Position numbers and translations under genes: made by a program | Shown: piece by piece, positions 34,136-41,949 of the stretch | How positions within the stretch are numbered: the stretch's first letter is position 1 | Layout: every line of letters begins with the position of its first letter | Notes under the pieces: model-generated | The model's input: the letters and a program-made list of their open reading frames with translations, nothing else | Told to the model about the DNA's origin: nothing | The model's database searches: none | DNA from: Tenacibaculum finnmarkense | GTDB taxonomy: Bacteria; Bacteroidota; Bacteroidia; Flavobacteriales; Flavobacteriaceae | Direction of reading: 5' to 3' | DNA length: 47,455 bases | Assembly: GCF_900239185.1 (NCBI RefSeq) | Contig: NZ_OENA01000093.1 | Span: 1-47,455, forward strand

Positions 34136-36241
34136 TTATATTTTACCATCAAATTTTCTGATAAACCATTCTACTGAAAATAAAACAATGATTAACGATA
34201 AAAGCCATTTCCAATTAATTAAATGTTCTTTTTTGATGCTTGATTTTTGAGTAGTATAATAGGTTTTATCTTCGGATAATTCAGAAATTAATCCATCTAT
34301 TTTATCAGGATATATTAATTTTCCTGCTGTTTTTAAGGCTAATTGATGTAGTTTTTGATCATTGGCATTTACAAACTGCTCTTCTATATTAAACTCGGTA
34401 ATTTTAAATTTCCCGTAGCTGTTTATTTTCTGATTTGCGTTGTTTTTTTGGTTTTTTACAGCAACTTTATATGAATAATCGCCAGAAGAAAGGTTAGAAA
34501 TTGAAACTTGATACGAATTATTTACCAATGAAAAAGGCAGTGTTTTTTGATGCTTTGTTAGGGTGTTTGTAATGGTTATTTCTAGCGATGCCCTATTGTC
34601 AAATTTATAATTTTTGTCAACATAAAAAGCTGAAATTGTTACGGCTTCATTTTGTAAATACGATGATTTACTTTTTAAAGACAGTCTTTTTCTTTTTTTA
34701 TTAGAGGCTAAATACTGTACTAAATTGCCTAAAAAAGCATCAAATTTTTCAAAGTTATTTTCAATTCCTTGTGATTCTAAAAAACTAGCTGAACGCCATT
34801 TCCAGATTCCTTCTCCAAATAAAACGGCGTATTTTTGATTGTTTTTTGTCGATTTTTCAGTTTTAGAATTTTTATTTTCAAAGTTTTCGATAGTCGCCAA
34901 TAAGGGTTCTTTGGTTTTAAAACCTGCATATTTTTGATGTAATAAAACCTGTGCTTCGCCTGTTATTGTTATATCTCCAAAAACATCTTTTAGTGGCGGA
35001 AAATCATTAAAATTGATATCTTTTTGTAAGAAAGGTAAAAAATTGGCGTTGTAAAGTGCCGTATAATTTTCAGATTGCTTAATTGCTTCTTTCTGAACGC
35101 CTAAATTTTGTGTATTTAAAAAATTCCAATCAGTTTTTGTTCCTGAAACGATTAAATAATTAGAGGTTACTTTTTCAAAAACCTTTTTAAAAGAACTATT
35201 TGGCTGATAAAAAACAAAAAACTGATAGTCATTATATTTAATATTTTTATCATTTATAAAAGCGATATCCACTTTTCGTTGCTTGTTACTTTCTATCGAT
35301 TTTTTAATTGCTCCTATATCAGGATGTAAAAAAGCACTTAAAATTAACACTTTTGTTTGCTCGTCAATTACTTCTACTGAAAAATTTTTATAATTATTTT
35401 TGGTGTTTTTTTCATTTTTAATTTCACTTATTGACGTTTTATAATATTGGATTCCTTTTTTATCCGAAGTTAAATTAGTAGTGATTGTTTTTGTAGGATT
35501 ATCTGCCGAAAAGGCAACATTTTGAGAAAACACTTTTTTACCTTGATGTGTAATTGAAAAAGTAGCGTTTATTTGTTCTTTCCCGTTAAATTCTCCTTGA
35601 TAATACAGGAAGGCTTCAACAGGAAACTTATTTTTTATATAACTGTATTTATTAACATTTACCTGTGAAATTTGCAAATCTTGATAAGCCGTGGTATCGC
35701 CTATAACAACTGGGAAAATTTTATTTTTTGAGGTTATATATTGATACTCATTCCCGTTGGTTTGATTTCCATCAGTAATTAAAACAGTCGTATTTAAGCG
35801 TTCTTTTTGCAATTTATTCACTGCATTTATTGCTTGGTAAATAGCTGTTTGAGTTCCTGAAAAATTTAAACTATCAGCCGATAAAACTGTTGTTTTTTTA
35901 TCAAAAGAAAAAGATTGAATATCAAACTTATCGGTGATTTTTGTCGAATTTTTTAAGGTTTTTAAAACCGATGTTACTGTTTTTTCGGCATTAAAATATT
36001 TTATTGATGATGAATTATCTACTAAAATGCTTAAAACAGGTTTTATATTTTGAGTTTCAATGCTTTTTATTTTAGGATTTATCAACAATAAAAACAGTAA
36101 AAATAAACTCAATGCTTTTAAAGCAAAAAGGAATTTATTTCTTTTAGATTTCCGTGTTGTTTTGTAGAAATATTGAAAATAAGCGATTGCAACACTTAAC
36201 AAAACAGCCAAAACAAGGTAAATGATAGTTATCTTTTCCAC
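34136..36241 (-). CDS. VWA-domain membrane protein
   Basis: A 701-residue envelope protein: an N-terminal membrane helix (about 4-24), a second one (about 36-54), then a von Willebrand factor A-like domain (about 68-200) with an intact MIDAS motif DNSSS (Asp75, Ser77, Ser79) and TDGNQTNG. A long extracytoplasmic beta-rich region (about 205-665) and a C-terminal membrane helix (about 675-695, WKWLLSLIIVLFSVEWF) follow. The layout resembles large Bacteroidota membrane proteins with N-terminal BatA-like helices. The frame is open to a TTG at 36301, but GTG 36239-36241 gives the usual N-terminus VEKITIIYLV. Probably a metal-dependent adhesion or assembly scaffold; partners not visible. Confidence 0.75.
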   Translation of the reverse strand: MEKITIIYLVLAVLLSVAIAYFQYFYKTTRKSKRNKFLFALKALSLFLLFLLLINPKIKSIETQNIKPVLSILVDNSSSIKYFNAEKTVTSVLKTLKNSTKITDKFDIQSFSFDKKTTVLSADSLNFSGTQTAIYQAINAVNKLQKERLNTTVLITDGNQTNGNEYQYITSKNKIFPVVIGDTTAYQDLQISQVNVNKYSYIKNKFPVEAFLYYQGEFNGKEQINATFSITHQGKKVFSQNVAFSADNPTKTITTNLTSDKKGIQYYKTSISEIKNEKNTKNNYKNFSVEVIDEQTKVLILSAFLHPDIGAIKKSIESNKQRKVDIAFINDKNIKYNDYQFFVFYQPNSSFKKVFEKVTSNYLIVSGTKTDWNFLNTQNLGVQKEAIKQSENYTALYNANFLPFLQKDINFNDFPPLKDVFGDITITGEAQVLLHQKYAGFKTKEPLLATIENFENKNSKTEKSTKNNQKYAVLFGEGIWKWRSASFLESQGIENNFEKFDAFLGNLVQYLASNKKRKRLSLKSKSSYLQNEAVTISAFYVDKNYKFDNRASLEITITNTLTKHQKTLPFSLVNNSYQVSISNLSSGDYSYKVAVKNQKNNANQKINSYGKFKITEFNIEEQFVNANDQKLHQLALKTAGKLIYPDKIDGLISELSEDKTYYTTQKSSIKKEHLINWKWLLSLIIVLFSVEWFIRKFDGKI

Positions 36242-36304
36242 AAAAAAAAGTTTAAAAAAGTTGAATTTGTGAAGATAAAAAAAGCTATCAAATAAATTCA
36301 ACTA

Positions 36305-36494
36305 AGAGCCTGTTTAAAAATTAAATAAAATCTTTTTTAAATATCTAAACGCCATGCTGAATTTATTTCAGCATCGCATAAAGCTAAGAACTGTGGTAAA
36401 TCAGGATGTGAAACTGAAATAAATTTAGTTTGACGGATTCAATTCCTTATTTTTCTGCTATAACTATTTTTTTTAGATAAAATTTAAACAAGTT
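36305..36494. repeat. TIR element copy 4
   Basis: About 190 bp. Left end AGAGCCTGTTTAAA (36305-36318) is perfect; right end TTTAAACAAGTT (36483-36494) is decayed. It contains a TGCTGAAT/ATTTCAGCA hairpin and the caggatgtgaaactg module but no R module. It fills most of the 36242-36516 gap. Confidence 0.75.
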
Positions 36495-36516
36495 AAAAAT
36501 AGATGAGCGTAAAAAA

Positions 36517-36933
36517 TCATGAATTTGTTGCTTTTGGTTTATCTTCAAACATTTTAAAAAACAACATAGAAGCGATATTTCTAGCACGTTCTTTGGCTTC
36601 GTTTGCTTTATTTCCATGAAAATTTTCGTCTAATGTTTCAAACCATAAAAGCAACCATCTTCCAAAATGCTCTTGTGAAATGCTGTGATTAAAATGAGCA
36701 TCTAAATCTTTGTGGGCTTTCATCGGATTTCCTTTAAATTTTCGAACGAAAAAAAGATTGGATTCCCAAAAATCAGTTAATTTTTGCAGATGACTTTCCC
36801 AAGCATCCGCAGGAATTGTTTTTAAAAAAATATGCCCAATAAAATCATCCTTTTTTATTTTATCGTAAAAAGTGCTTACTAATAAAAAAACATCTTCTCT
36901 ATTTTCAATTTCTTTTGTATCTACTTTATTCAT
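36517..36933 (-). CDS. Group III truncated haemoglobin
   Basis: A 138-residue haem protein of the truncated (2-over-2) globin family, group III (Ctb-like). Diagnostic features are the FIGHIF segment (31-36), FWESNLFFVRKFKGNPM (55-71), His74 in the M..H..L pattern as proximal haem ligand, and HFGRWLLLWFETLDENF (89-105). The length is full. Group III globins are linked to oxygen or nitric-oxide handling in microaerobic bacteria; here the role is inferred from family. A TATTTTTG -7 element lies 24 bases before the ATG. It is divergent from purB, with about 190 bases between the two start codons. Confidence 0.92.
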   Translation of the reverse strand: MNKVDTKEIENREDVFLLVSTFYDKIKKDDFIGHIFLKTIPADAWESHLQKLTDFWESNLFFVRKFKGNPMKAHKDLDAHFNHSISQEHFGRWLLLWFETLDENFHGNKANEAKERARNIASMLFFKMFEDKPKATNS

Positions 36934-36956
36934 TTTAAGTGGCTTTTAGTGAAATA

Positions 36957-36964
36957 CAAAAATA
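36957..36964 (-). promoter_or_regulatory. Truncated-haemoglobin gene promoter -7 element
   Basis: TATTTTTG on the minus strand, predicting a leader of about 16 bases. Confidence 0.5.
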
Positions 36965-37077
36965 TCTTTTTATATATATTTAATATATGACAAGTATCAT
37001 AAATAAAAAATAAAATAGAACTTGATTATTCTTTATTATTAATCAATTATAATCGGTTAAAAAAGAATAGTATTTTC

Positions 37078-37085
37078 TATTTTTG
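37078..37085 (+). promoter_or_regulatory. purB promoter -7 element
   Basis: TATTTTTG (TAnnTTTG), 39 bases upstream of the purB ATG. No convincing -33 element. Confidence 0.5.
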
Positions 37086-37124
37086 CGAAACAACACAACA
37101 AAATTACATAAAAAAGCATAAATC

Positions 37125-38468
37125 ATGAGCTTAACACAATTAAACGCCATTTCTCCTATCGATGGTAGATACCGTAATAAAATAGCCAATTTAGCAAACT
37201 ATTTTTCTGAAGAAGCTTTAATTAAATATAGAGTAAAAGTCGAAATAGAGTATTTTATCGCTTTATGTGAAATTCCGTTGCCACAATTAGCCGATTTCAA
37301 CAAAGAATTATACCCTAATTTACGTAAAATTTATGAAGAATTTTCTACTGAAAATGCGCAGAAAATTAAAGATATTGAAGCGATTACAAATCATGATGTA
37401 AAAGCAGTTGAATATTTTATCAAAGAAGAATTTGACAAGCTAAATTTGAATAAGTACAAGGAGTTTATTCACTTCGGATTAACTTCTCAAGACATTAATA
37501 ATACGGCAATTCCAATGTCAATTAAAGATGCGATGGATGAAGTTTATTATCCTGCTTTAGATGAATTAGTTTCTAAATTAGCCGATTTAGCTGAAGAATG
37601 GGATCATATTCCAATGTTAGCACGTACGCACGGACAACCAGCTTCTCCTACTCGTTTAGGAAAAGAATTTTTTGTTTTTGTAGAGCGTATTAACAATCAA
37701 GCAATTCACATTCAACACACGCCTCACGCTGCTAAATTTGGTGGAGCAACAGGGAATTTTAACGCACATAAAGTAGCGTATAAAGATATCGACTGGAAAA
37801 ACTTCGGAACTCATTTCGTAGAAGATATTTTAGGATTACACCACTCTTTCCCTACAACTCAAATAGAGCATTACGACCACATGGCGGCTTTATATGACGG
37901 TTTAAAGCGTATCAATACTATTTTAATTGATTTAGATAGAGATGTTTGGACCTACGTTTCAAACGATTATTTCAAACAAAAAATTAAAGCTGGAGAAGTT
38001 GGTTCGTCGGCAATGCCACATAAAGTAAACCCTATCGATTTTGAAAATTCTGAAGGAAATTTAGGCTTAGCAAATGCTATTTTTGAGCATTTATCAGCAA
38101 AATTACCGCTTTCAAGATTACAGCGTGATTTAACCGATAGTACAGTTTTACGTAACGTAGGAGTTCCTTTCGGACACACGTTAATTGCTTTTTCATCTAC
38201 TTTAAAAGGATTGAATAAGTTATTATTAAACGAAGCAAAATTTGCCGAAGATTTAGAAAATAACTGGGCAGTTGTTGCCGAAGCTATTCAAACAATATTA
38301 CGTCGTGAAGCGTATCCGAATCCTTACGAAGCTTTAAAAGGATTAACGCGTACCAACGAAAAAATCAATCAAAAATCAATTGCTAATTTTATTGATACTT
38401 TAGAGGTTTCATCAGAAATTAAAGAAGAATTAAAAGCAATTACACCAGCTAATTACACCGGAATTTAA
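37125..38468 (+). CDS. purB: Adenylosuccinate lyase
   Basis: A 447-residue enzyme of purine synthesis, splitting SAICAR and adenylosuccinate with release of fumarate. It has the E. coli-type N-terminus (LTQLNAISPIDGRYRNK), the FGLTSQDINNTA block (about 117-128), the RTHGQPASPTRLGKE block with the general-acid His (about 167-181) and the mobile signature loop SSAMPHKVNPIDFENSEG (about 293-310) with the catalytic Ser. Length is normal for this subgroup. Its TAA stop overlaps the ATG of the next gene by one base (TAATG), so the lipoprotein gene is translationally coupled to it. Confidence 0.97.
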   Translation: MSLTQLNAISPIDGRYRNKIANLANYFSEEALIKYRVKVEIEYFIALCEIPLPQLADFNKELYPNLRKIYEEFSTENAQKIKDIEAITNHDVKAVEYFIKEEFDKLNLNKYKEFIHFGLTSQDINNTAIPMSIKDAMDEVYYPALDELVSKLADLAEEWDHIPMLARTHGQPASPTRLGKEFFVFVERINNQAIHIQHTPHAAKFGGATGNFNAHKVAYKDIDWKNFGTHFVEDILGLHHSFPTTQIEHYDHMAALYDGLKRINTILIDLDRDVWTYVSNDYFKQKIKAGEVGSSAMPHKVNPIDFENSEGNLGLANAIFEHLSAKLPLSRLQRDLTDSTVLRNVGVPFGHTLIAFSSTLKGLNKLLLNEAKFAEDLENNWAVVAEAIQTILRREAYPNPYEALKGLTRTNEKINQKSIANFIDTLEVSSEIKEELKAITPANYTGI

Positions 38469-38890
38469 TGAGATATTTTTTTACTTTTTTAGTAGCTTCT
38501 TTAGTGATTTCGTGTAATTCTACGGATAAACAAGGCGATCCCGAACGTTTTAAGCACGGAACTTTTCAAATTCCAGGGAGCAACAGCTACGGAAAAACAA
38601 CGATTGTAAGAACCGATAGTTTACAAATTGAAGAATATACTAAAAAAACAAGTATTTCTTTGGCTGATGGTTCGGTTAGTGAAAAGCAAGAAAAACATAT
38701 TGATACACTTTTTATCAAATGGAAAAATAATTTTGCCTATTCATTACGAATGAAAAGCCCTAAAAATGATTTAGATAAAGATCCGATATTTGTGCAAATA
38801 ACCAAAGTAACTGATAGCTCTTATAGCTTTACCGCTAAAATTGGCTACTCTAACTTTAAACAAAACGGAACGGTTTATAAAGTAAATTAA
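38468..38890 (+). CDS. Small lipoprotein coupled to purB
   Basis: A 140-residue lipoprotein: hydrophobic leader with lipobox VISC (Cys16), then a small beta-rich domain with charged strands (GTFQIPGSNSYGKTTIVRTD, about 31-50, and IFVQITKVTDSSYSFTAKIG near 105-124). The pattern resembles short conserved flavobacterial lipoproteins that follow purB; I know no function for it. Its ATG overlaps the purB stop codon, so it is certainly expressed with purB. It ends at a strong terminator. Probably anchored in the inner or outer membrane facing the periplasm. Confidence 0.75.
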   Translation: MRYFFTFLVASLVISCNSTDKQGDPERFKHGTFQIPGSNSYGKTTIVRTDSLQIEEYTKKTSISLADGSVSEKQEKHIDTLFIKWKNNFAYSLRMKSPKNDLDKDPIFVQITKVTDSSYSFTAKIGYSNFKQNGTVYKVN

Positions 38891-38943
38891 AAATTATAAT
38901 TGACTCTTATGTGTGTTTTTTAAGAAACTTTTAAGATAATTTT

Positions 38944-38986
38944 AAAGACCTGACAGTTATCTATAACTCTCAGGTCTTTATTTTTT
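38944..38986 (+). terminator. Terminator after purB and the lipoprotein gene
   Basis: AAAGACCTGA (38944-38953) and TCAGGTCTTT (38970-38979) form a 10-bp stem, followed by a run of T. The loop is 16 bases, with a smaller GTTAT/ATAAC pair inside. Confidence 0.85.
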
Positions 38987-38988
38987 TA

Positions 38989-38996
38989 TACATTTG
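38989..38996 (+). promoter_or_regulatory. Promoter -7 element giving a near-leaderless transcript
   Basis: TACATTTG (TAnnTTTG) directly after the terminator T run and eight bases before the ATG at 39005. With the usual spacing to the start of transcription, the mRNA would begin within about two bases of the start codon. Confidence 0.5.
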
Positions 38997-39004
38997 CAAA
39001 TTCA

Positions 39005-39325
39005 ATGTATCGTTTCAAAAAACATATCGCTTTTTTAAATTTGTTGCTATTACTACTTCCGTCAGTAATACAACTCGTGCATACTTTTGAAAACCACAAA
39101 CATACTATTTGTAGCAGTATCGATGAGCATCATTTTCATGAACAAGAATTAGATTGTTCGTTAGACGATTTTCATTTTCAAGTATTTTCATATACCGCAG
39201 CTTCAAATTACGCTGTAATTCCACAACATTTTTACAAAAATAAACACAACGAGCAACCACAAGTAATTTCGGTTGTTTATACGGATAAAAAACTCACCCG
39301 AGGCCCACCCTATTTTACGGTTTAA
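39005..39325 (+). CDS. Small exported His-rich protein upstream of TonB receptor
   Basis: A 106-residue protein with an N-terminal hydrophobic segment (about 8-24), His/Cys-bearing stretches HTFENHKHTICSSIDEHHFHE (about 26-46, His-rich) and ELDCSLDDFHFQ (about 47-58), and a conserved-looking C-terminus LTRGPPYFTV. Layout matches the protein at 32762-33100: leader, His-rich segment, aromatic half, Pro-Pro tail. It is separated from the TonB-dependent receptor by 172 bases. A metal-binding periplasmic or membrane-attached role is inferred; no family is recognised. The promoter TACATTTG suggests leaderless translation from ATG 39005. Confidence 0.7.
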   Translation: MYRFKKHIAFLNLLLLLLPSVIQLVHTFENHKHTICSSIDEHHFHEQELDCSLDDFHFQVFSYTAASNYAVIPQHFYKNKHNEQPQVISVVYTDKKLTRGPPYFTV

Positions 39326-39420
39326 AATAGTCTTTTTTATATAATCGTGTTTTTTTGAACTTGATATTACTTTTTTTATTTAATAAAACGAAGAAGTAAA
39401 ATGATGCTTCATAATTACAT

Positions 39421-39438
39421 ATTACAATACTTTGTAAT
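39421..39438. promoter_or_regulatory. Candidate operator upstream of the TonB receptor gene
   Basis: Perfect inverted repeat ATTACAA-TACT-TTGTAAT, 60 bases upstream of the receptor ATG. It overlaps a TACTTTG sequence resembling a -7 element. Size and AT-rich symmetry resemble Fur-superfamily (Fur, Zur, PerR) boxes. A related half-site, ATTACAATA then CTTTG, lies at 33122-33137 upstream of the efflux locus. Regulator unknown. Confidence 0.4.
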
Positions 39439-39497
39439 CATTTTAAATGATGATTTATAAAGATTTTATCAGTAAAAATATTCATAAAAAACATTTA

Positions 39498-41849
39498 ATG
39501 AAAAAAATAATATTTTTCCTATTTTTAATAGGGATGTCAAACTCGTACGCACAAAATAAAGTATCAGGAAAAATTACAGACATCAATAAAAACGCTTTAT
39601 TAGGCGTTGAAATTTATGCCGAACAACTGCACAAAGGTGTTACTTCAGATGCGCAAGGAAACTATACTTTTAATCATATTCCTAACGGAAAAATAACCAT
39701 TACATTTAATTATTTAGGTTTTAAAAATGTTTCAAAAACATTTATTTTTAATAACGAAAACCAAATTTTTAATCCTTTACTAGAAGAAGCTATTTTTAAA
39801 ATTGATGAAATAATTATTTCTACCTCTTTTAATAAATTACAATCTGAAAATGTAATGAAAGTCGAGCGATTATCGGCAAAAGCATTGCACAGAACAGGTG
39901 CTACGACACTTGCAGAAGGAATTACAAATATTGCAGGAGTTTCTCAAATATCAACAGGCGCATCTATCGGAAAACCTGTAATTAGAGGTTTAAGCGGTAA
40001 CCGTGTTTTAGTGTACACCCAAGGAATTCGATTAGAAAATCAACAATTTGGTGGCGAACATGGTTTAGGTATTAACCAAGCTGGTATTCAGGGGATTGAA
40101 GTAATAAAAGGACCTGCATCGCTTCTTTATGGTTCCGATGCTTTAGGAGGAGTTTTATATATTCAACCAGAAAAATTTGCTTCGCAAAACACCACTAAAA
40201 CCAATGTTAATCAGCGTTATTTTACCAATACAATGGGAAGTAATATGTCGTTAGGTGTTAAATCATCTCTTGAAAAATGGCAATTTTTAGCTCGTGGAAC
40301 CTATGGAATTCATTCCGATTACAAAACACCTTCATATCGTGTTACTAATACTCGTTTTAAAGAAAAAGATTTGAAATTAGGTGTTGGTTTTCATCAAAAA
40401 AACTTCTCATCAGCATTGCGTTATAATTTTAATAACTCAAAACTAGGTTTAACAGAAGGAATTGGAACACAAACCAAAAAAACAGCCCTTGAAAACCCGT
40501 ATCAAGATATTAATAACCATATTATAAGCTTGCATAATCACATTTTTTTTAACGCTTCAAAATTAGATATCGATTTAGGATATACAATCAATAGTAGAAA
40601 AGAATTTGAAGACGAACATGAACATCATGATGACCACGATGACCATGATGATGCCCATGCGAATCACGAAGATCATGACCACGACGACCATCATGATGAC
40701 CACGACGAACACGACGAACATGAGGAGCATGACGAACACGCAAATAATGAGCCGGCCTTAAATATGGAGCTAAAAACATTTAGCTATAATTTGAAATATC
40801 ATTTTCCTAAACTGAAAAATTTTGAAATTCTTTTAGGAACACAAGGTTTGCATCAAACAAACACTAATTTTGGTGAAGAATTATTAATTCCTGATGCAAC
40901 TATTAATGATTTTGGTATTTTTACAACCGCTAATTTTAATGTAAACGAAACCACTAAATTACAAGGAGGAATTCGTTTCGATAATAGGGCTATAAAAACC
41001 GAAAAACATGAAATTAAGCATGAAGATGAAGTGCATGTTTTTAATCCAATAGACAAACAATTTAATAGTTTTACAGCTTCTTTAGGTTTTAAAACCTTAC
41101 TTTTTAAAGATATAAATACTCGTATAAATATCGCTAACGGATTTAGAGCTCCCAATTTAGCCGAATTAACATCAAATGGTGTTCATCACGGAACCAATCG
41201 ATTTGAACAAGGAAATAATGATTTATCTAACGAAAAAAACCTGCAATTAGATATTTCTTTTGATTATAAATCGAAACATTTTGAAGTTTTTGCCAACGGA
41301 TTTTATAATAAAATAAATGATTATATTTATCTATCGCCAACGGGTAAAATTGAAGATGAAGCACCTGTTTATACCTATTTACAAGAAGACGCTAAATTAT
41401 ACGGTGGTGAATTTGGAGTTCATTTACACCCACACCCTTTAGATTGGTTGCATTTAGAAAGTAGTTTTGAAACAGTTATCGGTAAACAAAATAATATAAA
41501 AAACGAAAACAGTTATTTACCATTAATACCGGCAAATACCTTAAAAAACACACTTAGAACCGAAGTTTTAAACACGAAATGGTTACAAAACGGCTATACT
41601 TCGTTAAGTATTCATTCTTCTTTTGAACAAAAAAACATAAGCTCTTTTGAAACAAAAACACCTGGCTATAGTTTGGTTAATTTTGGTATTGGCGGTGATG
41701 TTTTTATTAATAAATATAAATTTACAACATCAATTAGTGTTAAAAATATTTTTGATAAAAAATATATAAATCATTTATCTCGTTTAAAATCAGACGCTAT
41801 TTTAAATGCTGGTAGAAATATTGTTTTTGGAATTGATTTTACGATTTAA
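39498..41849 (+). CDS. TonB-dependent receptor with His/Asp-rich loop (metal uptake)
   Basis: Outer-membrane receptor of 783 residues. Signal peptide (1-19, ending SYA-Q), CarboxypepD_reg-like domain (about 22-105, VSGKITDINKNALLGVEIYA), plug domain (about 115-225, with GLSGNRVLVYTQGIRLENQ and VIKGPASLLYGSDALGG) and a 22-strand barrel ending in the aromatic strand NIVFGIDFTI. A loop at about 372-416 is almost only His, Asp and Glu. Such loops occur in zinc receptors like ZnuD; plug sequence QQFGGEHGLGI is also like that group. The frame opens at 39447, but ATG 39498 starts the signal peptide. Likely imports zinc or another transition metal; substrate inferred. Preceded by a His-rich protein gene and a candidate operator. 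Confidence 0.9.
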   Translation: MKKIIFFLFLIGMSNSYAQNKVSGKITDINKNALLGVEIYAEQLHKGVTSDAQGNYTFNHIPNGKITITFNYLGFKNVSKTFIFNNENQIFNPLLEEAIFKIDEIIISTSFNKLQSENVMKVERLSAKALHRTGATTLAEGITNIAGVSQISTGASIGKPVIRGLSGNRVLVYTQGIRLENQQFGGEHGLGINQAGIQGIEVIKGPASLLYGSDALGGVLYIQPEKFASQNTTKTNVNQRYFTNTMGSNMSLGVKSSLEKWQFLARGTYGIHSDYKTPSYRVTNTRFKEKDLKLGVGFHQKNFSSALRYNFNNSKLGLTEGIGTQTKKTALENPYQDINNHIISLHNHIFFNASKLDIDLGYTINSRKEFEDEHEHHDDHDDHDDAHANHEDHDHDDHHDDHDEHDEHEEHDEHANNEPALNMELKTFSYNLKYHFPKLKNFEILLGTQGLHQTNTNFGEELLIPDATINDFGIFTTANFNVNETTKLQGGIRFDNRAIKTEKHEIKHEDEVHVFNPIDKQFNSFTASLGFKTLLFKDINTRINIANGFRAPNLAELTSNGVHHGTNRFEQGNNDLSNEKNLQLDISFDYKSKHFEVFANGFYNKINDYIYLSPTGKIEDEAPVYTYLQEDAKLYGGEFGVHLHPHPLDWLHLESSFETVIGKQNNIKNENSYLPLIPANTLKNTLRTEVLNTKWLQNGYTSLSIHSSFEQKNISSFETKTPGYSLVNFGIGGDVFINKYKFTTSISVKNIFDKKYINHLSRLKSDAILNAGRNIVFGIDFTI
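40612..40745 (+). repeat. GAY-CAY microsatellite-like tract encoding the His/Asp loop
   Basis: About 134 bp of imperfect short repeats of GAC/GAT and CAC/CAT codons (for example GACCACGATGACCATGAT) within the receptor gene. It is richer in G and C than its surroundings and could vary in length by slippage. Confidence 0.7.
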
Positions 41850-41887
41850 TTTTTATTTAAAAATTAAAATGATTTTTAAATAAATGT

Positions 41888-41917
41888 AAAAAACTCCGCT
41901 ATTATAGCGGAGTTTTT
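41888..41917 (+). terminator. Terminator of the TonB receptor gene
   Basis: AAAAAACTCCGCT, five-base loop ATTAT, AGCGGAGTTTTT. It directly abuts the dnaX -7 element. Confidence 0.85.
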
Positions 41918-41918
41918 C

Positions 41919-41926
41919 TATTTTTG
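41919..41926 (+). promoter_or_regulatory. dnaX promoter -7 element
   Basis: TATTTTTG, 23 bases before the dnaX ATG. An AAGGAG sequence (41937-41942) ends seven bases before the start, an unusual Shine-Dalgarno-like match for this phylum. Confidence 0.5.
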
Positions 41927-41949
41927 TAAGTATAAAAAGGAGCAATTAA

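Noticed and set aside
36242..36301. TTG-initiated extension of the VWA protein
   Set aside because: GTG 36239-36241 gives the expected membrane-helix N-terminus; the extension is Phe-rich and reaches toward the TIR element.
39447..39497. Upstream ATG extension of the TonB receptor
   Set aside because: The extension is polar and precedes a perfect signal peptide that begins at ATG 39498.
40588..40779. His/Arg-rich open frame opposite the receptor's His/Asp loop
   Set aside because: Complement of the GAY-CAY repeat tract; lies wholly within the receptor gene and has no promoter.
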